The notes under the pieces were generated by a model. The model saw only the letters and a list, made by a program, of their open reading frames with translations, made no database searches and was not told where the DNA came from. A program made the translations under genes and the position numbers. Shown here piece after piece: positions 46,044 through 54,496 of a stretch of 64,000 bases of DNA. The stretch is from assembly GCF_014541205.1 (NCBI RefSeq), contig NZ_CP061280.1, positions 372,001 to 436,000 on the forward strand. Direction: 5' to 3'. Each line of letters starts with the position of its first letter. Positions within the stretch are counted from its first letter, which is position 1. Source of the stretch: Mannheimia bovis. Its GTDB lineage: Bacteria > Pseudomonadota > Gammaproteobacteria > Enterobacterales > Pasteurellaceae.

Positions 46044-46991
46044 ATGAAAAAAACCGCATTATTCACTGCAACTATCTTAGGTTTATCAACCCTTTTTGCA
46101 GGCTCAGCGTGGGCAAAATCCGATGAAATCGCTGTAATCGTAAAATCAGCAAACTCAACTTTCTGGCAAAACGTACGTAAAGGTGCAGAAACTGCCGGTA
46201 AAGATATTGGTGGACAATACAAAGTAACTTTCCAAGGTCCTGAAGCTGAAACTGCGATTGACGCCCAAGTAAATATGGTGGACAACGCTGTAAACCGTGG
46301 TGTAGCAGGTATCGTACTTGCAGCATCTGACCCGGTGGCATTAGTACCGGCTGTGAAAAAAGCGTACGAGAGCGGCATTCCGGTTGTGTTGATTGACTCA
46401 GGTATCAACAGTGATGGCAAATACTACCAATCATTCCTAGCGACCGATAACCGTGCGGCAGGTAAATTAGCTGCTGAAAAATTATTAGCGAAAGTGAAAG
46501 GTGGCAAAGTGGCAGTAATGAGCTTCACCCAAGGTGCAGCCTCTGCGATTGAGCGTACCGGTGGCTTTGTTGATGAAATTAAAGCGAAAGCTGATTACAA
46601 AATTGTCGGTCCATACTACTCAGACTCTGATATGACCAAAGCACTGAACCAAACTGAAGACGTATTAGGTTCTAACCCGGATATCGCAGCCATCTTCGGT
46701 GCAAACGAACCAACCGCTGTCGGTATGGCACGTGCAGTGAAACAAAAAGGTTTTGCAGGCAAAATCGTAGCAGTTGGCTTTGACGGTAACTCAGACCTAC
46801 AAAACTTCGTGAAAGATGGCACATTAGACGGCATCGTGGTGCAATCTTCTTACCAAATGGGCTACAAAGGTGTAGATACCATCGGTAAATTGATTAAAGG
46901 CGAGAAAGTTGAAAAAGTGATCGATACCGGGGTGGTGTATGTCACGAAAGAAAACATTGATAGCGAAGAAGCGAAAGGTGTTCTTTACTAA
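46044..46991 (+). CDS. Sugar ABC transporter binding protein, probably for L-fucose (RbsB type)
   Basis: 315 residues; signal peptide MKKTALFTATILGLSTLFAG ending at SAWA/KSDE. Type 1 periplasmic binding fold: VIVKSANSTFWQNVRKGAE, VNRGVAGIVLAASDP, DIAAIFGANEPTAVGMARAV, KIVAVGFDGNSDL. Completes the ABC importer encoded in the fuc operon. Annotation pipelines would name it a ribose-binding protein, but context favours fucose. A GC-rich hairpin follows it. Confidence 0.9.
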   Translation: MKKTALFTATILGLSTLFAGSAWAKSDEIAVIVKSANSTFWQNVRKGAETAGKDIGGQYKVTFQGPEAETAIDAQVNMVDNAVNRGVAGIVLAASDPVALVPAVKKAYESGIPVVLIDSGINSDGKYYQSFLATDNRAAGKLAAEKLLAKVKGGKVAVMSFTQGAASAIERTGGFVDEIKAKADYKIVGPYYSDSDMTKALNQTEDVLGSNPDIAAIFGANEPTAVGMARAVKQKGFAGKIVAVGFDGNSDLQNFVKDGTLDGIVVQSSYQMGYKGVDTIGKLIKGEKVEKVIDTGVVYVTKENIDSEEAKGVLY

Positions 46992-47005
46992 ACACCAAGT
47001 TAAAC

Positions 47006-47025
47006 AGGGTGGGGCAACCCACCCT
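47006..47025 (+). terminator. Hairpin between the binding-protein and EIIB genes
   Basis: AGGGTGGG / CCCACCCT with a GCAA tetraloop, then TTAAC. Likely stabilises the transporter mRNA and lowers read-through into the EIIB gene. Confidence 0.6.
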
Positions 47026-47046
47026 TTAACCAAAAAGGAAAACTCT

Positions 47047-47298
47047 ATGTCAAACTCTCTTACCGATAAAGCTCTTGTTGTGATTGCAGCCCTTGGTGGC
47101 AAAGAAAATATTGTTGATGTTTACTCCTGTATCACACGCTTGCGTGTTGAAGTCAAAAATACCCAAATCGTAGAATGGGACAAAATCAAATCGGTGGGTG
47201 CTTTAGGTGTAGTTACTTCAGGCTCCGTGATTCAATCCATCTTTGGTAGTGAAGCAGAACACTATCGTGATGAAATAAAACGTATTTTAAATATTTAG
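47047..47298 (+). CDS. Orphan PTS EIIB domain protein (glucose family)
   Basis: 83-residue protein consisting only of a glucose-type EIIB domain. The phosphorylatable Cys28 is in VYSCITRLRVEVKN, the hallmark CxTRLR motif, and the end has GVVTSGSVIQSIFG where the normal domain has its conserved glycines. No EIIC or EIIA is near; it is the last gene of the fuc operon, after an ABC transporter that has no need of a PTS. Start at 47047 is set by AAAAAGGAAAACTCT. A regulatory role, or phosphate transfer to a distant EIIC, can be imagined; function unknown. Confidence 0.8.
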   Translation: MSNSLTDKALVVIAALGGKENIVDVYSCITRLRVEVKNTQIVEWDKIKSVGALGVVTSGSVIQSIFGSEAEHYRDEIKRILNI

Positions 47299-47343
47299 TT
47301 TTAACTGCTATTCCTAATGCATTATCAGCCGAATTTATTATTA

Positions 47344-47399
47344 CAAGCGGTGAAATTTTTATAAAAATTTGCAAAAAATCGCCATAATTTTACCGCTTG
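47344..47399. terminator. Inverted USS pair forming a terminator after the EIIB gene
   Basis: CAAGCGGTGAAATT / AATTTTACCGCTTG, 13 of 14 paired, 28-base spacer. Ends the fuc operon before fucO. Confidence 0.7.
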
Positions 47400-47440
47400 C
47401 AAGTTAACCGAATTGTTTAACTTTTAAGAAGGAAAATATT

Positions 47441-48592
47441 ATGTCAAATCGTCTGATCCTTAACGAAACTAGCTATCACGGTAAAGGAGCAATTCAACAC
47501 ATTGTTCACGAAGTGAAAAGTCGCAGTTTCAATAAAGCTCTTGTCGTTACAGACAAAGATCTTATCAAGTTTAATGTTGCACAAAAAGTAACTGACTTAC
47601 TTGATGCAGAAAATCTACCTTATGAAATTTTTGATGAAGTGAAAGCCAACCCGGCAGTCGATGTGATCAAAGCCGGTGTAGAAAAATTTAAAGCCTCCGG
47701 TGCAGACTATTTAATCGCTATCGGTGGTGGCTCACCAATTGATAGTGCGAAAGCGATTGGTATCATCATTAATAACCCTGAATTTAGCGATGTGCTTTCA
47801 CTTGAAGGCGTTGCCCCAACCCACCAAAAATGTGTACCGATTATCGCAGTGCCAACCACCGCAGGTACTGCAGCGGAAGTAACCATCAACTACGTTATCA
47901 CAGACGAAGAGAAAAAACGTAAATTCGTGTGTGTGGACGTACACGATGTACCGGCAGTGGCATTAGTCGATCCGGATATGATGGAATCAATGCCAAAAAG
48001 CCTTGCTGCTGCAACCGGTATGGATGCACTCACTCACGCAATCGAAGGCTACATTACCAAAGCCGCTTGGGAATTAACGGATGCCCTACACTTAAAAGCG
48101 ATTGAACTTATCAGCCGTTCACTACGCGGTGCGGTAGAGAAAAATCCAAAAGATATTGAAGGAATGGCTCTCGGTCAATATGTGGCAGGTATGGGGTTCT
48201 CAAATGTGGGCTTAGGTGTAGTGCATAGTATGGCACACCCACTTTCAGCTTACTACGACACCCCACACGGTATTGCGAATGCGGTGCTATTACCGTATGT
48301 AATGGAATTTAACAAAAACTACACCGGCGAAAAATACCGTGAAATTGCCCGTGCAATGGGTGTCAAAGGTGTTGATGAAATGAGCCAAGAAGAATATCGT
48401 AATGCTGCGATCAAAGCGGTTCAACAACTTTCACAAAATGTGGGTATTCCACCAAAACTTCACCAAATCGGCGTGAAAGAAGAAGACTTGCCGGCATTAT
48501 CAGTCGATGCTTTCAATGATGTTTGCACCGGCGGTAACCCGAGAGATTGTACACCTGAAGAATTGTTAGAAGTGTATAAAATTGCCTTCTAA
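47441..48592 (+). CDS. fucO: Lactaldehyde reductase (iron-dependent alcohol dehydrogenase)
   Basis: Reduces L-lactaldehyde to 1,2-propanediol with NADH, mainly under anaerobic conditions. 383 residues, nearly the length of E. coli FucO (382). NAD-binding LIAIGGGSPIDSAKAIG; iron ligands in ATGMDALTHAIEGY (Asp, His), VVHSMAHPL and TPHGIANAVLLP (His). Ribosome site AAGAAGG. Downstream of the fuc operon, same direction. Confidence 0.93.
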   Translation: MSNRLILNETSYHGKGAIQHIVHEVKSRSFNKALVVTDKDLIKFNVAQKVTDLLDAENLPYEIFDEVKANPAVDVIKAGVEKFKASGADYLIAIGGGSPIDSAKAIGIIINNPEFSDVLSLEGVAPTHQKCVPIIAVPTTAGTAAEVTINYVITDEEKKRKFVCVDVHDVPAVALVDPDMMESMPKSLAAATGMDALTHAIEGYITKAAWELTDALHLKAIELISRSLRGAVEKNPKDIEGMALGQYVAGMGFSNVGLGVVHSMAHPLSAYYDTPHGIANAVLLPYVMEFNKNYTGEKYREIARAMGVKGVDEMSQEEYRNAAIKAVQQLSQNVGIPPKLHQIGVKEEDLPALSVDAFNDVCTGGNPRDCTPEELLEVYKIAF

Positions 48593-48671
48593 TTTCAGTA
48601 TTTAGCAAATTTTTGCTCAAAATAACCCGCTTGTATTATTCTGAGCAAAGGCGAAATATCATTCATATAAC

Positions 48672-48710
48672 GCCCGATTTTTCCACAAATGTGAAAAATC
48701 GGGCATTTTT
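48672..48710 (+). terminator. Terminator after fucO
   Basis: GCCCGATTTTT...AAAAATCGGGC, extended by CAC/GTG in the loop, with a TTTTT tail. Confidence 0.88.
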
Positions 48711-48744
48711 ATTGGTGATAAATCAGCTATGAATACGAAATAAA

Positions 48745-48760
48745 TGTGATCTTATTCACA
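48745..48760. promoter_or_regulatory. CRP site upstream of aldA
   Basis: TGTGA-TCTTAT-TCACA, perfect half-sites, 106 bases before aldA. Confidence 0.87.
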
Positions 48761-48866
48761 TTTATGCATCAATATTAACAATAAAACAACAATTTATTTG
48801 CAAACTTGAGCCGCTTAGCCAATGATGAATATGACTTTTCCACAGAGGATATAAAAGGAGCAAATA

Positions 48867-50312
48867 ATGGTTAAATCTTATCAAATGTACATTAAAGGTG
48901 AATTCGTACCGGCTTTAGATGGTCGCACCTTAGCGGTTTATAACCCAGCTACCGAGCAAGCAATTTCCGAAGTACCTCGAGGCTCGGAAAACGATGCAAG
49001 AGTTGCAATTGATGCTGCGGAGGCAGCACAAGAAGCGTGGGAACGTTTACCTGCGGTACAACGTGGGCAATATCTGCGTAAAATCGCGGTAGGCATTCGT
49101 GAACGTGCGGATGAAATCGCCCGTACGATTTCCGAAGAAATGGGGAAAACTCTTTCTCTCGCCACCATTGAAGTGCACTTCACTGCGGACTATTTAGATT
49201 ATATGGCGGAATGGGCTCGCCGTTATGAAGGCGAAATTATCCAAAGCGACCGCCCGAACGAGCATATTTTCCTCTACAAAAAAGCAATTGGCGTAACCAC
49301 CGGTATTCTGCCGTGGAACTTCCCGTTCTTCCTTATCGCACGTAAAGCCGCTCCTGCATTGGTAACAGGTAACACTATCGTGATCAAACCAAGTGAAGAT
49401 GCACCAAACAATGCGATTTTATTCTCTGAAATTGTCCATCAAATCGGTCTACCAAAAGGTGTATTCAACGTAGTAACCGGTTATGGCAACGAAGTCGGTC
49501 CGGAACTTTCGGGCAATGAAAAAGTGGGAATGGTGTCGTTTACCGGTAGCCAATTCGCAGGACAAAAAGTGATGGAAGCCGCAAGCAAAAATATCATCAA
49601 AGTGAATTTAGAATTAGGTGGTAAAGCCCCTGCGATTGTATTAGATGATGCTGATTTAGAACTCGCAGCAACGGCAGTAGTAAACTCTCGTGTGATCAAC
49701 TCAGGGCAGGTGTGTAACTGTGCAGAACGTATTTATGTTCACAAATCCATCAAAGAGCAATTCGTCCAAAAATTAGTGGAGAAAATGCAAGCGGTCAAAT
49801 ATGGCAACCCACTAGAACGTGATGATATTGATATGGGACCGATGGTGAATGAAAAAGGCTTGCACAAAGTACAAGAAATGGTGAGCCACGCCATCCATCA
49901 AGGTGGTAACTTAGTGCTGGGTGGTAAAGCGGTGGAAGGTACCGGTTACTATTTTGAACCGACGATCATCGATAATGTAGACAACACGATGGATATTATG
50001 AGGCACGAAATCTTCGGACCGGTCATTCCTGTTGCCACTTTTGAAACCATTGATGAGGCAATCAAACTCGCTAACGACTGTGAATACGGCTTAACCTCTT
50101 CGGTTTATACGCAAAATATCAATAAAGCGATGAAAGTGATCTCTCGCCTGAAATTTGGTGAAACCTATGTAAACCGTGAAAACTTTGAAGCAATGCAAGG
50201 CTACCACGCTGGCTGGCGTAAATCGGGCATCGGCGGTGCAGACGGTAAACACGGTTTGGAAGAGTATCTGCAAACCCAAGTCGTTTACTTACAGTTTGAT
50301 GATAAAGTCTAA
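48867..50312 (+). CDS. aldA: Lactaldehyde dehydrogenase
   Basis: NAD-dependent oxidation of L-lactaldehyde (and glycolaldehyde) to lactate; aerobic exit from fucose. 481 residues, aldehyde dehydrogenase fold: GILPWNFPFFLIARK, FTGSQFAGQKVM, catalytic Glu in NLELGGKAPAIV and catalytic Cys in NSGQVCNCAERIYV. Ribosome site AAAAGGAG. Own promoter with a CRP site. A USS-like element lies inside near 49788. Confidence 0.94.
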   Translation: MVKSYQMYIKGEFVPALDGRTLAVYNPATEQAISEVPRGSENDARVAIDAAEAAQEAWERLPAVQRGQYLRKIAVGIRERADEIARTISEEMGKTLSLATIEVHFTADYLDYMAEWARRYEGEIIQSDRPNEHIFLYKKAIGVTTGILPWNFPFFLIARKAAPALVTGNTIVIKPSEDAPNNAILFSEIVHQIGLPKGVFNVVTGYGNEVGPELSGNEKVGMVSFTGSQFAGQKVMEAASKNIIKVNLELGGKAPAIVLDDADLELAATAVVNSRVINSGQVCNCAERIYVHKSIKEQFVQKLVEKMQAVKYGNPLERDDIDMGPMVNEKGLHKVQEMVSHAIHQGGNLVLGGKAVEGTGYYFEPTIIDNVDNTMDIMRHEIFGPVIPVATFETIDEAIKLANDCEYGLTSSVYTQNINKAMKVISRLKFGETYVNRENFEAMQGYHAGWRKSGIGGADGKHGLEEYLQTQVVYLQFDDKV

Positions 50313-50332
50313 TTTTTAAGATAAAAATTCAA

Positions 50333-50365
50333 AACCCCACTCATTTTTGAGCGGGGTTATTTTTA
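50333..50365 (+). terminator. Terminator after aldA
   Basis: AACCCC-CTC / GAG-GGGGTT stem with one internal mismatch, then TATTTTTAAT. The following 50366-50559 gap is AT-rich promoter DNA with no gene. Confidence 0.85.
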
Positions 50366-50559
50366 ATCAATTTTGTATCCAAATTGAAAACGATAAGAAT
50401 GAAATGTTATTTAATAGTTAAATAATTATTTATGATTACCTCATTTTGATTATTTAATTTGCTATTTGAATTAATTAGGTGCAAAATGCTCTCGCCATTG
50501 TGAAATAACGTTTCATAAAATGGAGTAACACAATAATTCTTTCAAATTAGGATTTCATT

Positions 50560-51210
50560 ATGAGTATTTTCCAACAAACAAACCCAAACCGTCGCCGTTA
50601 TGGTTTAGCTGTATTTATCGGTATTATTGCAGGTATTATCTCAGCATTTGTAAAATGGGGAGCAGAGCATCCATTCCCACCGCGTAGCCCGATTGATTTA
50701 TTCACCGCAGCTTGTCCACAACCTGTTTTAGATGCAATGAATGCCGCAGCAGATCAAGTTGCCGCCAAAACAATTGCATTACAAGAGTGTTCACGTGCGT
50801 TTTTAAACCCACCGGCGGTGTTCTTGCGTGATTATATCGGTATCGACCCTTACAACACAGTTGCCTTTACCTTTGCAGATCACCCATTCAACTCAATCGG
50901 TGTAACTCATATGATCTTCTCTTTAGTATTTGCGATTGGTTACTGTATCGTTGCGGAAATTTTCCCAAAAATTAAATTCTGGCAAGGTATTGGTGCAGGT
51001 ATTATTGCAAACATCTGTGTTCACTACATCACATTCCCTGCTTTAGGATTAACACCACCTGTTGCTGAATGGCCTTTATACGAACACATTTCAGAATTAG
51101 TAGGTCATATTTTCTGGTTCTGGACCATTGAGGTTATCCGCCGTGATTTGCGTAACCGCATTACACGTGAACCTGATGCAGAAGTGCCGTTAGATCAACC
51201 TTTCCGTTAA
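50560..51210 (+). CDS. yagU: YagU family inner-membrane protein (DUF1440)
   Basis: 216 residues with about four membrane segments ([71 protein letters not shown]). Family segments include the early [15 protein letters not shown]. coli YagU is linked to acid resistance; function here is not shown. Start has AGGATTT upstream. Monocistronic. Confidence 0.85.
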   Translation: MSIFQQTNPNRRRYGLAVFIGIIAGIISAFVKWGAEHPFPPRSPIDLFTAACPQPVLDAMNAAADQVAAKTIALQECSRAFLNPPAVFLRDYIGIDPYNTVAFTFADHPFNSIGVTHMIFSLVFAIGYCIVAEIFPKIKFWQGIGAGIIANICVHYITFPALGLTPPVAEWPLYEHISELVGHIFWFWTIEVIRRDLRNRITREPDAEVPLDQPFR

Positions 51211-51253
51211 TCAACTACAAGCGGTAATATTTGCTTAAAAATTTGCAAACGAA

Positions 51254-51283
51254 AAAGAGCATTGCTTTAAAACAATGCTCTTT
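51254..51283. terminator. Bidirectional terminator between yagU and trkA
   Basis: AAAGAGCATTG / CAATGCTCTTT with an 8-base loop and T-rich flank; serves both converging genes. A USS core lies just before it (about 51216). Confidence 0.88.
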
Positions 51284-51286
51284 CTT

Positions 51287-52663
51287 TTATAAGAAAAACA
51301 CCCCAAGTTGGAACAGTTTTTCAATTTCGTCTATTTGTTTCTTATCGTTTACAAAAATAATAACTCGGTCGTTTTCTTGAATGACGGTAGATTTGTGGGC
51401 AATAATAACTTCCTCGCCTCGTACCACCGCACCCACAATTGCACCTTGTGGCAGTTTTATTTCTCGGATTTGTCTACCAACCACTTTTGAAGAGCTTTCA
51501 TCGCCGTGAGCGATGATTTCTACCGCACCGGCAACGCCTAATTTTAACGAGGAAACTTGTAAAATATCACCTTTTCTAACATAACTTGCTAACGCTGAAA
51601 TAGTGGCTTGTTGTGGGGAGATTGCAATATCAATTGTACCGCCTTGAATAAGGTGTAGATAAGCTGAACGCTGCACCAAAATGATTACTTTTTTTGCACC
51701 CAGTCGTTTTGCCAGTAGTGCGGACATAATATTGGCTTCGTCATCACTCGTTACTGCAAGGAATAAGTCGATATTTTCGATATGCTCTTCGAACAACAGT
51801 TCTTCATCAGAAGCGTCGCCGGTTAAAACAAGTGTATTGGAGAGTTTCTCTGCTAACTTTTCGGCTAGTTTTGGATTGCGTTCAATAATTTTAACTCGAT
51901 ATTGATCTTCCAAATCTCGTGCCAGAGACGAACCAATACTCCCACCACCTACAATCATAATGCATTTATGAGGCTTATCTAGGCGTTGTAGTTCCCCCAT
52001 TACCGCTCGGATATGTTGAGTGGCACAGATGAAAAAGACTTCATCACCTGCTTCAATAATAGTTGAACCTTGTGGCACAATTGCTTTATCTTGTCGGAAA
52101 ATCGCCACAATTCGAGCCTCAATATGGGGGAGATGATCTCGCAATGCGGAAATCGGGTAGCCCACTAGCGGTCCGCCATAATAGGCTTTTACGTTTACAA
52201 TGCTCACTAATTCATTGGCAAATTGGGTAATTTGCAATGCTCCCGGATAGTGAATAAGGCGTAGAATATCTTCTTTTACTAAAATTTCCGGAGCGATAAT
52301 GTGATCAATTGGCAACACATCATTATTAAATAGTCGCTCTCTTTCTCTCACATAATCGGCATTACGAATACGAGCAATTTTGGTCGGAACATTAAATAGC
52401 GTATAGGCAATTTGGCAAGCAATCATATTTACTTCATCGCTACTGGTAACGGCAACTAATAAATCTGCATCATTTGCTCCCGCATCTCGGAGTGTTCGAG
52501 GAGAGGCAAATTCACCACGAATAACTTGTAAATCGTGCTTATCTTTTAACTTGTCTAAGCGTGCAGGATCGTTGTCAATTAAGACAATATCGTTATCTTC
52601 ACTAACTAAGTTCTCTGCGAGCGTTGAGCCTGCTTGTCCTGCACCTAAAATGATAATTTTCAT
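51287..52663 (-). CDS. trkA: Trk potassium uptake regulatory protein TrkA
   Basis: 458-residue peripheral membrane protein that binds NAD(H) and controls the TrkH/G potassium channel. Two RCK repeats, each with a Rossmann glycine motif: [15 protein letters not shown] (residue 5) and [15 protein letters not shown] (about residue 237), each followed by a TrkA_C domain. Starts directly after the rsmB stop with no gap, the common gammaproteobacterial pair rsmB-trkA. Confidence 0.95.
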   Translation of the reverse strand: MKIIILGAGQAGSTLAENLVSEDNDIVLIDNDPARLDKLKDKHDLQVIRGEFASPRTLRDAGANDADLLVAVTSSDEVNMIACQIAYTLFNVPTKIARIRNADYVRERERLFNNDVLPIDHIIAPEILVKEDILRLIHYPGALQITQFANELVSIVNVKAYYGGPLVGYPISALRDHLPHIEARIVAIFRQDKAIVPQGSTIIEAGDEVFFICATQHIRAVMGELQRLDKPHKCIMIVGGGSIGSSLARDLEDQYRVKIIERNPKLAEKLAEKLSNTLVLTGDASDEELLFEEHIENIDLFLAVTSDDEANIMSALLAKRLGAKKVIILVQRSAYLHLIQGGTIDIAISPQQATISALASYVRKGDILQVSSLKLGVAGAVEIIAHGDESSSKVVGRQIREIKLPQGAIVGAVVRGEEVIIAHKSTVIQENDRVIIFVNDKKQIDEIEKLFQLGVFFL

Positions 52664-53983
52664 TTAATTTGCCACTTTTTGTAATTTTGCGTAGAAGAAA
52701 CCATCGCCGCCATTTTGGTGTGGAAAAAACTGCTTTTCCAATACTTTTTCGCCGTTAAAATCCATTTCCACTAATTTTGCATTTGGCGTTTCTTGTACAA
52801 ATTGTTGAATTTGTTCGCTATTTTCTTCAGGTAATACCGAACAAGTTGCATAAAGCAAAATACCGTTGGGTTTCAGTCTATCCCATAATGCTCTTAAAAT
52901 ATTACCTTGTAATTGTGCCAGCTCCGGAATGTCGCTTTCTTGGCGTAGCCATTTAATATCAGGGTGGCGACGAATAACCCCTGTTGCGGAACAAGGGGCA
53001 TCTAATAAAATACGGTCGAACATTACATCATCGTCTAACCATTCTTGAGGCTTTGAAGCATCACCACAAATCACAGTTGCACTTTGCTGAAGTCTGACTA
53101 AATTTTCTCGCACTCGGTTTAAACGGCTTTCTTCAATATCTAATGCGATAACTTTTGCATTCGGTGCTTTTTCTAAAATATGAGTGGTTTTTCCGCCCGG
53201 AGCAGCACAGGCATCTAAAATAGTTTCACCATTTTCTGCTCCCAGCAATTCTGCCGACCATTGTGCGTGAGCGTCTTGCACCGTTGCCCAACCTTGCTCG
53301 AAATTGTGTAGTTGATTTACGCTAACCGGCTTATCTAATAGCAAGGCACAATGAGGGGAACAAGCGGTCAGATTTGCTGAATTTTTTGCAACTACATCGC
53401 CAAGTAATACGGCATAGTCTTTTGCTTTGATATGTTGCTGATTGACCCTAATCCACATTGGTGGACGTTGGTTATTCGCCTCCACAATCTCACGCCAATG
53501 CGGATAAGCTTTTTTCAGCTTATTCACTAGCCATTCAGGGTGTAGTGTTTGCCAATGTTTATCTACCTTTGCCAAAATTTCGTCCTGCTCACGCAAGAAA
53601 CGACGAAGCACACCATTGGTTAAGGCTCGGAAGCTGTCTAATTTTAGCGATTTGGTTGCATTAACTACTTCATCAACCGCTGCGTGGACAGGTACTCGCA
53701 TATAAAGCAATTGATATAAACCCACCAGCAATAAGCAATGTACTAAACGGGTTTTGCCTTTAAGTGGTTTTTCTACCAATAACCTAATGATCGATTCTAG
53801 GCGAGGTAACACTCGGCACACCCCAAAAGTGATTTCTTGTACTAATGGTACATCTTTGGGGTCAAGCTGCTTTTGTGCTTCAGGAATAAGCGTTGAGAGC
53901 GATTTACCTTGATCTAAAACTTGTAAAATAATGTTCGCACTTATTGCTCTGGAAGAAAGTGCTTTGGAAAAATCTTTTTTCAT
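52664..53983 (-). CDS. rsmB: 16S rRNA (cytosine-967-C5)-methyltransferase RsmB
   Basis: 439 residues: N-terminal NusB-like RNA-binding domain (about 1-130) and a SAM methyltransferase with [14 protein letters not shown], the two catalytic-type cysteines in [17 protein letters not shown] and [12 protein letters not shown]. The ATG at 53983 gives [13 protein letters not shown]; the longer frame to 54013 would be encoded by the terminator hairpin of the upstream gene, so it is rejected. Weak ribosome site. Holds a USS near 53362. Confidence 0.93.
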   Translation of the reverse strand: MKKDFSKALSSRAISANIILQVLDQGKSLSTLIPEAQKQLDPKDVPLVQEITFGVCRVLPRLESIIRLLVEKPLKGKTRLVHCLLLVGLYQLLYMRVPVHAAVDEVVNATKSLKLDSFRALTNGVLRRFLREQDEILAKVDKHWQTLHPEWLVNKLKKAYPHWREIVEANNQRPPMWIRVNQQHIKAKDYAVLLGDVVAKNSANLTACSPHCALLLDKPVSVNQLHNFEQGWATVQDAHAQWSAELLGAENGETILDACAAPGGKTTHILEKAPNAKVIALDIEESRLNRVRENLVRLQQSATVICGDASKPQEWLDDDVMFDRILLDAPCSATGVIRRHPDIKWLRQESDIPELAQLQGNILRALWDRLKPNGILLYATCSVLPEENSEQIQQFVQETPNAKLVEMDFNGEKVLEKQFFPHQNGGDGFFYAKLQKVAN

Positions 53984-53992
53984 AAATAAAAA

Positions 53993-54012
53993 TGCCATTC
54001 GACAGAATGGCA
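53993..54012 (-). terminator. Terminator after the universal stress protein gene
   Basis: TGCCATTC / GAATGGCA with a 4-base loop, followed on the minus strand by TTTTTATTT. Lies just before rsmB. Confidence 0.82.
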
Positions 54013-54033
54013 CTATTGTAACTGAATGCGAGA

Positions 54034-54459
54034 TTATCTTAAAACTAAAATTGGCTTACTTGTATTACGAGCCACTTTTACCGTATTTGAGCTTAAGCCT
54101 TTCGCTTGTGGTTTGCTGCTTGCTAGCATTAAGATTAAATCCACCGATTTTTCATCTGCAATACGGCAAATTTCTTCGTAAATTGTTCCATACGCAACAA
54201 TGTGTTGCACTTTTGAACCTTCAGGAAAATGTGCCTTAGTGAATTCGTGCAGTTTTTGGTTAGCTTCTGCTACAACTTCTTTATCAAAATTTTTGGGTAA
54301 AAACGCAGAAATTAAACTGTTATCCACAGGTTCAATAATAGAAGCCACACGATAAACTGCATTTGGATTATTTGCAGTCATTTTTAACGCAGTATCTACC
54401 ACATATTTCGCACTTTTAAGATCAGTTAAATCAATGGCAATAAGTATTTTGTTATACAT
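54034..54459 (-). CDS. Universal stress protein (UspA family)
   Basis: 141 residues, begins [20 protein letters not shown] and ends with a nucleotide-binding type segment [15 protein letters not shown]. Start at 54459 has AGGAATTATT upstream. It lies 37 bases after the TRAP permease gene in the same direction. USP genes often accompany TRAP transporters (TeaD with TeaABC regulates uptake), so it may tune the transporter next door. Confidence 0.85.
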   Translation of the reverse strand: MYNKILIAIDLTDLKSAKYVVDTALKMTANNPNAVYRVASIIEPVDNSLISAFLPKNFDKEVVAEANQKLHEFTKAHFPEGSKVQHIVAYGTIYEEICRIADEKSVDLILMLASSKPQAKGLSSNTVKVARNTSKPILVLR

Positions 54460-54496
54460 AATAATTCCTATAGGGAGGGAATACCCTCCCATTTAC

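Noticed and set aside
43495-46991. Ribose transporter rbsABC
   Set aside because: No rbsK or rbsD nearby; located within the fucose operon, so fucose is more likely though not proven.
53984-54013. N-terminal extension of rsmB (10 codons)
   Set aside because: Encoded by the terminator hairpin of the upstream gene; the family N-terminus starts at 53983.
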